64,000 bases of DNA from Paenibacillus lycopersici (GCF_010119935.1 NZ_CP048209.1:1979501-2043500); one strand, 5' to 3'; positions 8,023 to 16,888 are shown, counted from the first letter of the stretch. The notes: generated by a model from the sequence alone, not told the origin. Numbers and translations: made by a program.

Positions 8023-9393
8023 ATGATCGAGTTGAAAGCATGCATGGCCTGCGGCCTGGAGAAACCGCTCTCCGCCTTTGTGAAGCGGTCGGGAGGCGGC
8101 AGGCGCGGCACGTGCCGGACCTGCCTGCGCGGGCGCAAGCGTAACGAAGCTCCGCCTGCCGAAGCCCGGGCTGCGGAAGCGCAGGCGTTAATGGCTGCCG
8201 CTTCCGCGTCCGGAAGCAAGAGGGGAGCGGCGGCTCGGGCTGCCGTCGAAGCCGCTGCGGCTTCGACGGACGAGGAAGCCGGCTCCGCCGTCGCGGCGGC
8301 AGTGCCGAAGCCGGGCCGCAAGCGGCGGCGCCGGAAGAAGAAGCAGGCCGATCAGCGCCGCGAGGACAAGCAGGACGAAGCGGACGTGTTTGTGCTTGGC
8401 GGAACGTCCGGAGAACCGGACGAGGAGCCGGAGGAAGAGAATCAGGCCAGTCCGGCTCAGTCGGCCGCCGATTCGGGTCACGGACCCGGTCTTGCCGCGG
8501 AGATCAGCGCGATAACGCCGAAGCGGAAGCGCAATCGCCGCCGCAGAAGGAAGAAGCAGACGGAGCTGCGTCGTCAGGATGTGCCGGATGCGGCCTCGGA
8601 AACGAGCGCGTCCGCGCCGGCTGGCGTGGCATCGAAAGCGAGCGCGTCTGCGCCAGCTGGCATGGCATCGAAAGCAAGCGCGTCTGCGCCGGCTGGCATG
8701 CCTGCCGGCATGGCTTCGTTAGCGAACCACTCGCCGAAAGCAAGTCCGGCGGCGAATGCCGACGAGGCGCCGGCCGCAGCCGGCGGCGCGGCATCGGCGG
8801 CTGCGCAAGCCGTCGAGCGTCTCGTCTTGAGCGGCGCGTCCGACCTGGAATCCGAGGCGGCTTCGTCCCGCAAACGGAAGCGCAAACGCCGCCGCGGGCG
8901 CGGCAAGTCCGCGAAGCGCAAGCCGGCAGCGGAATCAGCGGAATCGGCGGAATCGGCTTCCGTGCGGCCGCCGAACCGGGCGATCGTTCCCGTCAAAGGC
9001 AACTTCTCGTTCAAGACGTCGCTCCTGAACGACCGCGGCCGCGGGATGATCCGGCTGCGCGGCAAACGCGAAACGGGCAAGCGCTGGTCGACAGAAATTC
9101 CGACGGACATGGCGATCCGGATGGTCGAAGAAGGCGCGGCGGGCATCATTCATCCCGGCCTGATCCACAAGCTGTACACGAAGGCCGATTTCCGGCTGCT
9201 CGTGCTGCAGCGGGACGATTACATTTGCCGCTATTGCGGCAATTTCGGCGATACGATCGACCATGTTATGCCGAAGTCCAAAGGCGGGCTGTCGACGCCG
9301 GCGAATTGCGTCTGCGCCTGCGCCGAATGCAATTTGAAGAAGGCGGACAGCCTGGATTACGTGGACGATGACGTGCTGCAGCAGTTTCTGTAG
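8023..9393 (+). CDS. HNH endonuclease-like protein with N-terminal zinc finger and long basic/disordered middle
   Basis: 456 residues. The N-terminus has two Cys pairs (CMACG, CRTCLRG, residues 7-34), a likely zinc finger. Then come about 290 Ala/Ser/Lys/Arg-rich residues with three polybasic clusters (RKRRRRKKK, KRNRRRRRKK, KRKRKRRRGRGK) and ASASAPAGMASK-type tandem repeats. The C-terminal 80 residues are an HNH domain: YICRYCG, DTIDHVMPKSKGG, and paired Cys before CNLKK. Small HNH proteins are common, but this long basic linker is unusual. DNA or RNA binding is inferred. GGAG lies ten bases before the ATG. Confidence 0.8.
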   Translation: MIELKACMACGLEKPLSAFVKRSGGGRRGTCRTCLRGRKRNEAPPAEARAAEAQALMAAASASGSKRGAAARAAVEAAAASTDEEAGSAVAAAVPKPGRKRRRRKKKQADQRREDKQDEADVFVLGGTSGEPDEEPEEENQASPAQSAADSGHGPGLAAEISAITPKRKRNRRRRRKKQTELRRQDVPDAASETSASAPAGVASKASASAPAGMASKASASAPAGMPAGMASLANHSPKASPAANADEAPAAAGGAASAAAQAVERLVLSGASDLESEAASSRKRKRKRRRGRGKSAKRKPAAESAESAESASVRPPNRAIVPVKGNFSFKTSLLNDRGRGMIRLRGKRETGKRWSTEIPTDMAIRMVEEGAAGIIHPGLIHKLYTKADFRLLVLQRDDYICRYCGNFGDTIDHVMPKSKGGLSTPANCVCACAECNLKKADSLDYVDDDVLQQFL

Positions 9394-9591
9394 CAGCCGC
9401 GATGGAAGATTTTATGGGGTGAAATGGCTTACCTCCCGTGATACCATGAGGGGCGTCGGAACGACCGGCGCCATCATTCAACAGCTGAATGCCGCATTCA
9501 TGGTCTGGCGGCCGTGAACGGGTGAGTTGCGATGCGATTGGCAGCCAATCGGCTTACGCAATTCTGACAGCTTACACGAGGAGGATTTATC

Positions 9592-10278
9592 ATGAAGATG
9601 CAACCATTTCGCACAGGTGTCGCAAGCGTACTCGCAGCAAGTTTGATCGTTCTCGGAGCCGGAGCAACACTGCCGAAGGCAGAAGCAGCCTCCGTGAACT
9701 CCTTGACGTATAAGGTGACGAACAACGATACGATGTACCTCATTGCCAAGAAATACGGCGTCAGCCTCAGCGCCTTGATCGCCGCGAACCCCAGCATCGC
9801 GAACCCGAACATGATCTGGGCCGGCATGACGGTGAACGTTCCCGCGGCGAGCACCGGCGGTTCGACGTCCGGCGGAACGGCGGGTACGACAACGACGAAT
9901 ACGTCGGACAAGACCACGTTCGCCGCGCAGGTCGTGACGCTCGTGAACAAGGAGCGCGCCAACGCGGGCTTGCCTGCGCTGAAATCCGATACGCTGCTGA
10001 CGAAAGTCGCGCTGGATAAAGCGAAGGATATGTATGCCAACAATTATTTCGATCATAATTCTCCGACCTACGGTTCGCCATTTGATATGATGCGTGCCTA
10101 CGGCGTCGCTTATTCTTATGCGGGCGAGAACATCGCCAAGGGGCAGCGCACGCCGCAGGAAGTCATGACGGCCTGGATGAACAGCGCCGGTCACAAAGCG
10201 AACATCCTGAACAGCCATTACGGCAAAATCGGCGTAGCGTACTATAACGGCGAGTGGGTGCAGGAATTCACGTCCTGA
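9592..10278 (+). CDS. Secreted LysM-CAP domain protein (YkwD/SafA-like)
   Basis: 228 residues with a cleavable signal peptide (cleavage probably after AEA, near residue 33). A LysM domain covers residues about 38-83 (YKVTNNDTMYLIAKKYGV, IWAGMTVNVP), a Gly/Thr linker about 84-105, and a CAP domain about 108-226 (FDHNSPTYGSPFDMM, YSYAGENIA, AGHKANIL). LysM should hold it on peptidoglycan or spore cortex. AGGAGGA precedes the ATG. Typical of spore-forming Bacillota; CAP function unproven. Confidence 0.9.
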   Translation: MKMQPFRTGVASVLAASLIVLGAGATLPKAEAASVNSLTYKVTNNDTMYLIAKKYGVSLSALIAANPSIANPNMIWAGMTVNVPAASTGGSTSGGTAGTTTTNTSDKTTFAAQVVTLVNKERANAGLPALKSDTLLTKVALDKAKDMYANNYFDHNSPTYGSPFDMMRAYGVAYSYAGENIAKGQRTPQEVMTAWMNSAGHKANILNSHYGKIGVAYYNGEWVQEFTS

Positions 10279-10344
10279 TCCGCCTTCTCGCATCGCCATT
10301 CCTCGAGCGGCCCTTCACGGGCCGCTCAGAATGTAATGAAAAGA

Positions 10345-10382
10345 GAAACCCGCGTTTTTTGAAAACGGAGGGTTTCTTTTTT
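10345..10382 (+). terminator. Intrinsic terminator of the LysM-CAP gene
   Basis: GAAACCCGCGTTTT pairs with AAAACGGAGGGTTTC, followed directly by a T-run. A second GC-rich hairpin (GAGCGGCCC/GGGCCGCTC) sits just before it. Confidence 0.85.
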
Positions 10383-10902
10383 CATTGGTTTTGGTTTACG
10401 TGTAAGCGTGAAGAGGTTTCGTTCCGCGTCATGGATGAATTCCCGTTTATGAAACAAGCCCTGCTTGAAATGGAAACGTCGATGTGCAATAACGCCAAAG
10501 ATTTATCTTGGCTCCAGCCCTTTGCAAATCGGGCAGTCAACACCGCATATGCCGCATGTATTGGTAAGGTTGTCAGCCGTCACGCGCCGTCACACCTCGC
10601 ACGGGGGGATCCGCACGAGGTAAAGGATCCCCCGCCAAGACTCGCGGACAGAGGTTTCGGATTTCCTGTCCGCTTCCCTGCATCGACGTACGCACCGTGA
10701 ACCTGCCGTCATGAAGCCGGTGCTTCGTTCGAAACGTTTACAAGCAGTCCGTGCCATGCCGGCGAATCGGCAACGCATCAGTTCATGCGCCAGGCGCATG
10801 TTGTCACGAGCCTGCTCGAAGCAGCGAATAGGTTACTCAACGATCTGAGCGGTCCTTCACGGGCCGCTTTTCTTTACTTAGCGGCAGGCGTCGCTTATGA
10901 TG
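10383..10902. other. Intergenic region with three hairpins, no supported gene
   Basis: No reading frame here has family features or a good ribosome site. It holds GGGGGATCC/GGATCCCCC near 10604-10634, a GCGGACAG/CTGTCCGC hairpin at 10644-10673 that resembles the 18-bp unit repeats, and a terminator-like AGCGGTCC/GGGCCGCT plus T-rich tail at 10848-10876, nearly the same sequence as the hairpin at about 10300. Confidence 0.5.
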
Positions 10903-10915
10903 TAACCAATGGTTA
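10903..10915. promoter_or_regulatory. Putative operator of the TetR gene
   Basis: TAACCA-A-TGGTTA is a perfect 13-base palindrome 27 bases before the regulator's GTG start, where TetR repressors usually bind their own promoters. Confidence 0.5.
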
Positions 10916-10942
10916 TAGAAATAAACAGAGGGGCTGAAGCAA

Positions 10943-11590
10943 GTGACGACGACCAAACGGAAACAGTTAACCGAAGATATGAAGACGGCGATTCGCCGTT
11001 CCGCGGCGGAGCTGTTCGCGGAGAAGGGCTATCCGTACGTGACGATGCGCGAGATCGCCAAGCAGGCGGGCTGCTCGCATACGGCGATTTATTTGTATTT
11101 CAAGAACAAGGAGGAGCTGCTGCAGCAGATCGCCATTCCGTCGCTTCTGGAGCTGGAGGAGGCGTTCCTGGCGGAGCTGGCGAAGCGGGACGCCGCGCCG
11201 ATCGACCGCCTGTTGGCCGTATGCAGCCGGTTCGCGGTCTTCTGCCTGAGCAATGGCAGCCTGCAGACGGTGCTGTTCATGTCGGGCTCCGTGCGGGTGG
11301 ACGATCCCGCGCCCACGCTGGAAATCAACGTTATCCGCAACCGGCTCTTCGGGCATCTCATGAAGGCGCTGCAGCTCGTCGTCGCCCCGCCGCAGGCGGA
11401 GAACGACGGCGGGGAAGCGATGCTGAACCGCGCGCGGGTGCTGTTCTATTATGTGCAAGGCTTCGTCAGTACGTACACCGACCATGCGGAACCGTCCGAG
11501 AGCCTGCTGGCGCGGGTACTGCCGGTCTTTCATGAAGGCATTGTCATCATGACGCGAGGTATGAGACAAGACGGCGCGTTTTTGAATTAA
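10943..11590 (+). CDS. TetR family transcriptional regulator
   Basis: 215 residues. The N-terminal TetR helix-turn-helix is clear: AAELFAEKGYPYVTMREIAK then AGCSHTAIYLYFKNKEELL (about residues 20-60). The C-terminal helical ligand domain is not assignable to a known inducer. GTG start with AGAGGGG nine bases upstream. The downstream neighbour is a sensor kinase; no transporter or enzyme is adjacent, so the regulated function is unknown. Autoregulation is suggested by the palindrome in front of it. Confidence 0.88.
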   Translation: MTTTKRKQLTEDMKTAIRRSAAELFAEKGYPYVTMREIAKQAGCSHTAIYLYFKNKEELLQQIAIPSLLELEEAFLAELAKRDAAPIDRLLAVCSRFAVFCLSNGSLQTVLFMSGSVRVDDPAPTLEINVIRNRLFGHLMKALQLVVAPPQAENDGGEAMLNRARVLFYYVQGFVSTYTDHAEPSESLLARVLPVFHEGIVIMTRGMRQDGAFLN

Positions 11591-11674
11591 AAATATTTAA
11601 TTGTTTTTCCAATCGAAGGGATTCACGCCGACGAACGCGAACTTTACTTGGAGAATCGTTTCGGAGGTTGGGAC

Positions 11675-12823
11675 ATGAGGCGGAAAGCCGTATTTTGCAA
11701 TCGCTCGCTCGCTTTGTCATTGAAACGAAGATTGAACTTGAAGGCAGGCAGCACGATGAAAGAAACCGCGAACGATCTTCGTCCGGATTTTATGAGTTAT
11801 CGGCGCTTAATCAAGTATTTGCCCGAACCGATCTTCGTGCATGACGGCGTGACGGTTCTCTTCACCAATCAGGCCGGTCTTCGCTTGCTGGAATTGACGG
11901 AAGCCGAGCTGCTCTCGAATCCCTACGTGAAGTATTATTTGCATCCCGACTATCGGGAGCAGGCGAAGCACAGGCTCGCGCAAGTGTTCGAAACCGATGA
12001 GCCGAGCGATTTCGTCGAATCGAAGCTGCTCAGCGCCACCGGCGAAGTGATCGACGTCGAGGCGTCCAGCATTCGGATCCGCAATTATCCGGGCAAAGGG
12101 ACGGTTATCCAAAGCGTATTCCGCGATATCCGCGACCGCAAGAAGGAAGAAGAGGCGCTCATTCAGTCGGAGAAGCTCTCGGTGGTCGGTCAGATGGCCG
12201 CAGGCATCGCCCATGAAATCCGCAACCCCCTTACGTCGCTGATCGGCTTCTCCAAATTTCTGAAGACGCGGATCGACAGCTACCACGATTATTTCGATAT
12301 TATGCTCGTCGAGCTCGACCGGATCAATTCCATCGTGCAGGAATTCATGGCGCTCGCGAAACCGCAGGCGAATCATTTCCGTCATCACGATTTGATCAAG
12401 ATCATCCAGAGCGTGCTGACGCTGCTCGAAACGCAGGCCATCATCAACAACGTGCAGCTGAAGGCCGAATACCGCGTGGAAACGGCCATGCTGCTGTGCG
12501 AAGAGAATCAGATGAAGCAGGTGTTCGTCAACGTGCTCAAGAACGCCATCGAATCGATGCCCAGAGGCGGGACGGTGTCCATCACGCTCAAGTCGGCGGG
12601 AGCCAGAAACTTCGCCGTGTCGATCACGGACGAGGGCATCGGCATCCCGGAGGAGCAGCTGCCCTTGCTCGGCGGTCCGTTCTTCACGACCAAGGAAAGC
12701 GGAACCGGTCTCGGACTGATGGTATGCTACCGCATTATCCAGGGCCATCATGGCAAAATCGACATTTCCAGCTCTTCCGGCAGAGGGACGACGGTCACGA
12801 TCACCTTGCCCAAGAACGGCTGA
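11675..12823 (+). CDS. PAS-domain sensor histidine kinase (sporulation-kinase type)
   Basis: 382 residues from ATG with GGAGG seven bases upstream. A single PAS domain (about 45-155: LPEPIFVHDGVTVLFTNQAG, ending FRDIRDRKKEEE) precedes the dimerisation/phosphoacceptor segment AAGIAHEIRNPLTSL (His about 180) and the ATPase domain with N box NVLKNAIESM, G1 DEGIGIP and G2 GTGLGL. No transmembrane segment, so it is a cytoplasmic sensor. No response regulator is adjacent. This layout matches orphan KinA/KinE-type kinases feeding the sporulation phosphorelay, which is inference. Confidence 0.88.
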   Translation: MRRKAVFCNRSLALSLKRRLNLKAGSTMKETANDLRPDFMSYRRLIKYLPEPIFVHDGVTVLFTNQAGLRLLELTEAELLSNPYVKYYLHPDYREQAKHRLAQVFETDEPSDFVESKLLSATGEVIDVEASSIRIRNYPGKGTVIQSVFRDIRDRKKEEEALIQSEKLSVVGQMAAGIAHEIRNPLTSLIGFSKFLKTRIDSYHDYFDIMLVELDRINSIVQEFMALAKPQANHFRHHDLIKIIQSVLTLLETQAIINNVQLKAEYRVETAMLLCEENQMKQVFVNVLKNAIESMPRGGTVSITLKSAGARNFAVSITDEGIGIPEEQLPLLGGPFFTTKESGTGLGLMVCYRIIQGHHGKIDISSSSGRGTTVTITLPKNG

Positions 12824-12855
12824 TTCGGCGCGGGTGGTCGAATTTTCCGGTAGGA

Positions 12856-12884
12856 TTGGCAGGAACGCTATGTTATCCTATAAC
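12856..12884 (+). promoter_or_regulatory. Sigma-A promoter of the riboswitch leader
   Basis: TTGGCA and TATAAC with a 17-base spacer, directly upstream of the c-di-AMP riboswitch. Confidence 0.6.
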
Positions 12885-12885
12885 G

Positions 12886-13109
12886 CGAGCCGAAACGATA
12901 TACGTACGGGGGATCTTTTGGAGCTGTGCAGCTCCGTTCCCGTCATCTGATGTTCATCACATATGACGGGTTCGCCGCGCTCTGGCGCTGGGGTGAATCG
13001 CAATTCATGCGTAGGGTTGAACTCCTCAATCCGAATCCGACAACTAACCTCGCAGGCCGCATGCGATGACGACCTTCTGTGTTCCGCTTCATTCAGCGGT
13101 TCGGTCATC
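12886..13109 (+). promoter_or_regulatory. c-di-AMP riboswitch (ydaO-yuaA type) with downstream hairpin
   Basis: Characteristic conserved blocks are in order: GAGCCGAAAC, ACGGGGGAT, TGGGGTGAATC, GTAGGG, CAATCCGAATCCGACA, and CTAACCTCG at about 13044-13052. GATGACGACC then pairs with GGTTCGGTCATC (13065-13109) as a possible expression-platform hairpin, though without a T-run. The class is known to switch off wall hydrolase and 3D-domain genes when c-di-AMP is high, which matches the gene that follows. Confidence 0.88.
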
Positions 13110-13174
13110 CTCGTAATGACGCGATAGATCGCCATTCCGATCCAAGCGTAAATTCAAAGGAGGCAACCGACAAC

Positions 13175-14041
13175 ATGAATAACATCTGGAAGAAGGGCAT
13201 TGCCGCGGCAACGCTTGGCATTGCCATTCTCGCGCAGACGCAAGGCGCGCATGCGCAAGGGCTGTATAAGGCGAATGACGACGATACGTTCTGGAAGCTG
13301 TCGAACGAATTCGGCGTAACGGTCAATGCGCTCATACAAGCCAACCCGTTCGTGGATGCGGACAACATTTACGCGGGGCTTCAGCTCGTAATTCCTGCCG
13401 CGGCGCAGGCGGCTTCCGCGAAAGTCGAAGGACCTGTCGCGATTCAGGCCGCGAAAGCGCTGGCGGAGCCGGCCAAGGAAGAATCGGCAGAGGCCAAGCA
13501 AGTGAAGCCGGCTGCCAAACCGGCGGCAAAGGCGCCGGCGAAGAAATCGGCGGCCAAGCAAGCAGCCGTCAAGCAGACGGTCGTCAAGAAAGCAACAGCC
13601 GTCAAGAAAACGGCCGTCAAGCAAACGACCGCCACCAGAACGGCGGCCAAGAAAGCTACGGCCAAGAAAGCAACGGCAAAGACACAGCAGAACCGCATTG
13701 ATGTGAACGGCAAATCGTACGCGTTCAAGGACGTCGTGCAGGCAAAAGCAAGCGCATATACGGCTGCGGCCTCGGAGAACGGCTGGGGACCGGTCGATTA
13801 CTTTGGAAACCCGTTGAAGCTCGGCACGATCGCGGTCGATCCGGACGTCATTCCAATGGGCAGCAAAGTGTACATTACGGGTTATGACTACAACGGCCTG
13901 CCTTCCGGCGGCATGTTGGCCGTCGCAACCGATCAGGGCGGCGCGATCAACGGCAACCGGATCGATATTTTCGTTCCGCAGTCCCGAGAGTCCGCGAGCG
14001 CATTCGGATTCCAGAACGTCAAAGTATTCATTCTTAATTAA
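13175..14041 (+). CDS. Secreted LysM and 3D-domain cell wall protein
   Basis: 288 residues. A signal peptide ends at AHA (about residue 27). A LysM-like region (about 29-73, TFWKLSNEFGVTVNALIQAN) is followed by a Lys/Ala-rich linker (about 85-170, repeated AKKATAK). The C-terminal 3D domain has the three conserved aspartates in AVDPDVIPMGS, ATDQGGAI and GNRIDIF. 3D domains resemble lytic transglycosylases of the MltA/YuiC type, so peptidoglycan cleavage is likely. AAAGGAGG precedes the ATG. A c-di-AMP riboswitch sits in its leader. Confidence 0.9.
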   Translation: MNNIWKKGIAAATLGIAILAQTQGAHAQGLYKANDDDTFWKLSNEFGVTVNALIQANPFVDADNIYAGLQLVIPAAAQAASAKVEGPVAIQAAKALAEPAKEESAEAKQVKPAAKPAAKAPAKKSAAKQAAVKQTVVKKATAVKKTAVKQTTATRTAAKKATAKKATAKTQQNRIDVNGKSYAFKDVVQAKASAYTAAASENGWGPVDYFGNPLKLGTIAVDPDVIPMGSKVYITGYDYNGLPSGGMLAVATDQGGAINGNRIDIFVPQSRESASAFGFQNVKVFILN

Positions 14042-14048
14042 TACATGC

Positions 14049-14088
14049 ATAGCGAGAAGGCAGCCCCGGCGGGCTGCCTTCTCGCTAT
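14049..14088. terminator. Bidirectional hairpin between convergent genes
   Basis: AGCGAGAAGGCAGCCC pairs perfectly with GGGCTGCCTTCTCGCT around a four-base loop. It follows the 3D-domain gene by a few bases; no strong T-run. Confidence 0.65.
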
Positions 14089-14219
14089 GCTTGCCGCCTG
14101 CTTGGCCGGCTCGGCCTGCCCTGCCTGCTCAGTCCGTCCTCGCCTGCTCTGAGCGCGACGGCATGCCGGTCAATCTGATGCGCGCATGCCGGACGAACGA
14201 GCGGATCGGGCCGCCGCAT

Positions 14220-15116
14220 TCATTGCAGCTTGCGTCCGGCGGGACGACCGAGCAGCTCGGGCAGGGTGACGATGTCGTAGCCTTTGCTCCGCAGCAGCTT
14301 GATCAGCTTGGGCAGCGCCGCTATCGTTCCCGACAGGTCCTGTCCCGTTCCGCCGCCGGCATGCTGCAGGATGATCGACCCGGGCTGCAGCGTTCGCTTG
14401 ATATTGATCAGAATCGTCTGGCTGTCCAGGCTGCGCCAATCCTCGGAATCGACATCCCAATTCACGACCGTGTATCCGCGGCTGCGCAGCCATTCCACTT
14501 GGGCAGGCATAATCTCTCCGTAGGGCGGCCGGACGTAACGCGGACTATAACCGGTCAGCGTACGGAGGGTCCAATCCGTCCGCAGGATTTGCTGCTGCAT
14601 CGCGTACAGCGAGATTCTGGAGAACACGGGATGATTCAGCGAATGATTGCCGATAATATGGCCTTCGTTCACCATGCGCCGCACAAGGGCGGGATGGGCG
14701 GCTGCGCGCTGGCCGACGACGAAGAACGTCGCCTTCACTTTATGCCGGGCGAGCACTTCGAGCACTTGCGGCGTGTATCTGGGATCGGGCACGTCGTCGA
14801 ACGTCAAGGCGACTTTGCGGTAGCGGCGCGGTCCCCATATGACGAAGGAGCCCGGATACCGCTGCTGCAGCGCCACCCAGGAAATCGGCTTGGCGCGGCT
14901 TCGCTTCTTGCGCTTGCGCCCGTGAACGGCGATGGCATCCTCTTCGGCGGAGGGCTGCAGACGCTGTGCACCGCCGGCCGAAGAAGCTCTCCAAGCCGTA
15001 TCCGCCGCGGCTCGAGCGGAGGCGCCGTGATTGGACGCATCCGCGATGTCAGTGGCCAGCAGCGCTCCCATCAGCACCAGCAGCAGCAGCTTGCGCGGTC
15101 TCCGAAACATCCGCAT
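14220..15116 (-). CDS. Polysaccharide deacetylase (NodB domain)
   Basis: 298 residues with an N-terminal signal/anchor (LLLLVLMGALLATDIADA), then a basic segment (GRKRKKRSRAK, about 66-76). A NodB domain follows: LTFDDVPD (motif 1), HSLNH (the HxxxH metal site), RPPYG (motif 3), VDSEDW and IILQHAGG (motif 5 His). It should remove N- or O-acetyl groups from peptidoglycan or another surface glycan outside the membrane. GAGGAGGG precedes the ATG. It lies between a wall lytic protein and a CE7 esterase, another deacetylase type. Confidence 0.9.
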   Translation of the reverse strand: MRMFRRPRKLLLLVLMGALLATDIADASNHGASARAAADTAWRASSAGGAQRLQPSAEEDAIAVHGRKRKKRSRAKPISWVALQQRYPGSFVIWGPRRYRKVALTFDDVPDPRYTPQVLEVLARHKVKATFFVVGQRAAAHPALVRRMVNEGHIIGNHSLNHPVFSRISLYAMQQQILRTDWTLRTLTGYSPRYVRPPYGEIMPAQVEWLRSRGYTVVNWDVDSEDWRSLDSQTILINIKRTLQPGSIILQHAGGGTGQDLSGTIAALPKLIKLLRSKGYDIVTLPELLGRPAGRKLQ

Positions 15117-15250
15117 GGTCTTCCCTCCTCGATGATGTCATTGTTCCCTCTATCGCGGCGAACATTCACCAAAATGTTCGACTGGGCACTTTACAGCGCC
15201 TGAGCGAGAACGTAACATAAGGAAGAAAACCGATGAGAAGGGGAGAGCAA

Positions 15251-16216
15251 ATGCCAGCCATCGATATGCCGCTTCACGAATTGCAAGCGTATACAGGAAT
15301 TAATCCGAAGCCTTCCGACTTCGACGATTACTGGGAGCGGGCGCTGACCGAAATGCGCGGCGTCGACCCTGCGATCGAGCTCGTGCCGAGCAAGTTCCAA
15401 ACGCCGACGGCCGAATGCTTCGATCTTTATTTCACCGGCGTCAAAGGGGCGCGCGTTCATGCCAAATACGCAAGACCGCGCCGCGCGCCTCAGCCGCATC
15501 CGGCCGTCGTGCAGTTTCACGGCTATTCCGGCAATGCGGGAGAATGGGCCGATAAGTTGAGCATCGTCTCGCTCGGCTTCTCGATCTTCTCCCTCGATTG
15601 CCGCGGTCAAGGGGGCTATTCCGAGGACACGGGGGGCGTTGTCGGGAATACGCTTAACGGCCATATTATCCGCGGCTTGGACGGGCATCCGGACAACCTG
15701 CTGTTCCGCCATATTTTCCTCGACTGCGCGCAGCTGGCCGGCATCGCGATCGACAGCCCGGAAGTCGATCCGGAGCGCGTCTACGCGATGGGCGGTTCGC
15801 AAGGCGGCGCGCTGACGATCGCCTGCTCCGCGCTGGAGCCGCGCATCAAGAAGCTTGCGCCGGTATTCCCGTTCCTCAGCGACTACCGCCGCGTCTGGGA
15901 GATGGATCTGGCGAAGGATGCGTATGCGGAGCTGAGAACGTACTTCCGTCATTTCGATCCGCAGCATGAGCGCGAGGACGAGATTTTCACGAAGCTCGGA
16001 TATATCGACATCCAGCATCTCGCGAACCGAATTCAAGGCGAAGTGATGATGGCCGTCGGCCTCATGGATACGATCTGCCCGCCGTCCACGCAATTCGCGG
16101 CGTACAACAAGATCACCGCTCCGAAGCGGCTGGAGATTTACCCGGACTTCGGGCACGAAGGCTTGCCGGGCTTCAATGACAAGACCATTCAATTTTTCCT
16201 GAACGGAAACGAATAG
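15251..16216 (+). CDS. Acetyl xylan esterase / cephalosporin-C deacetylase (CE7)
   Basis: 321 residues. The alpha/beta hydrolase of carbohydrate esterase family 7 shows its signatures RGQGG, GSQGG (nucleophile Ser) and a terminal GHE with the catalytic His. GLMDTICPPST holds the acid residue region. The start MPAIDMPLHELQ aligns with family N-termini and has GGGGAG six bases upstream; an in-frame ATG six codons earlier is possible. No signal peptide, so it acts on imported acetylated oligosaccharides. Followed 12 bases later by an SGNH hydrolase. Confidence 0.92.
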   Translation: MPAIDMPLHELQAYTGINPKPSDFDDYWERALTEMRGVDPAIELVPSKFQTPTAECFDLYFTGVKGARVHAKYARPRRAPQPHPAVVQFHGYSGNAGEWADKLSIVSLGFSIFSLDCRGQGGYSEDTGGVVGNTLNGHIIRGLDGHPDNLLFRHIFLDCAQLAGIAIDSPEVDPERVYAMGGSQGGALTIACSALEPRIKKLAPVFPFLSDYRRVWEMDLAKDAYAELRTYFRHFDPQHEREDEIFTKLGYIDIQHLANRIQGEVMMAVGLMDTICPPSTQFAAYNKITAPKRLEIYPDFGHEGLPGFNDKTIQFFLNGNE

Positions 16217-16228
16217 GAGGCGAGGACC

Positions 16229-16888
16229 ATGCGTATTGGCAACAAGGAGAAACTGGTCATGATCGGCGATTCCATTACGGACTGCGAGCGCGCGAGACCG
16301 GTCGGGGAAGGCTTGTTCGGCGCGATCGGCAAAGGCTATGTCGGCGTCGTAGACGCGCTGATCACGGCCGGTTATCCGGAACGCGGCATTCGCGTCGTGA
16401 ACATGGGCACGAGCGGCAACACCGTCCGCGACCTGAAGGGACGCTGGCAGACCGACGTCCTCGATCTGAAGCCGGACTGGCTCTCCATTATGATCGGGAC
16501 GAACGACGTCTGGCGCCAGTTCGACTCGCCGACGATCACGGAAGCGCATGTGTATCTAGAGGAGTACGAGGCAACGCTGGATGGTCTGGTCGCGGCGACG
16601 CTGCCGCAGCTGAAGGGGCTTGTCCTGATGACGCCGTTCTTCATCGAGCCGAATGCCGAAGACCGGATGCGTGCGCAGATGGACCTGTACGGCGCGGCAG
16701 TCAAGCGGATCGCCGCCAAGTACGGCACGCTGTTCGTGGATACGCAGGCGGCGTTCAACCGCGTGCTGGAGCATCTCTACTCCGGTTCGCTCGCATGGGA
16801 CCGCGTGCATCCGAACCAGGCCGGACATGCCGTGCTGGCGCGCGCCTTCCTGCAGGCGATCGGGTACGAGTACGACAAAGGCTTGTAG
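16229..16888 (+). CDS. SGNH/GDSL hydrolase
   Basis: 219 residues. The four SGNH blocks are visible: MIGDSITD (nucleophile Ser), a conserved Gly in NMGTSGNT, GTNDVW (Asn), and DRVHPNQAGH (Asp/His). Cytoplasmic, no signal peptide. It is 12 bases downstream of the CE7 esterase with GGAGG in the gap, so the two form an operon. Family members in this setting are often carbohydrate acetylesterases, suggesting stepwise deacetylation of hemicellulose fragments. Confidence 0.9.
   Translation: MRIGNKEKLVMIGDSITDCERARPVGEGLFGAIGKGYVGVVDALITAGYPERGIRVVNMGTSGNTVRDLKGRWQTDVLDLKPDWLSIMIGTNDVWRQFDSPTITEAHVYLEEYEATLDGLVAATLPQLKGLVLMTPFFIEPNAEDRMRAQMDLYGAAVKRIAAKYGTLFVDTQAAFNRVLEHLYSGSLAWDRVHPNQAGHAVLARAFLQAIGYEYDKGL

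Noticed and set aside
8023-9393. Homing endonuclease or mobile intron gene
   Set aside because: No intron or intein structure around it, normal spacing to neighbours, and the HNH domain is only the last 80 residues of a long basic protein.
10254-10700. 148-codon open frame after the LysM-CAP gene
   Set aside because: It overlaps the gene end, runs through a strong terminator and two other hairpins, and resembles no family.
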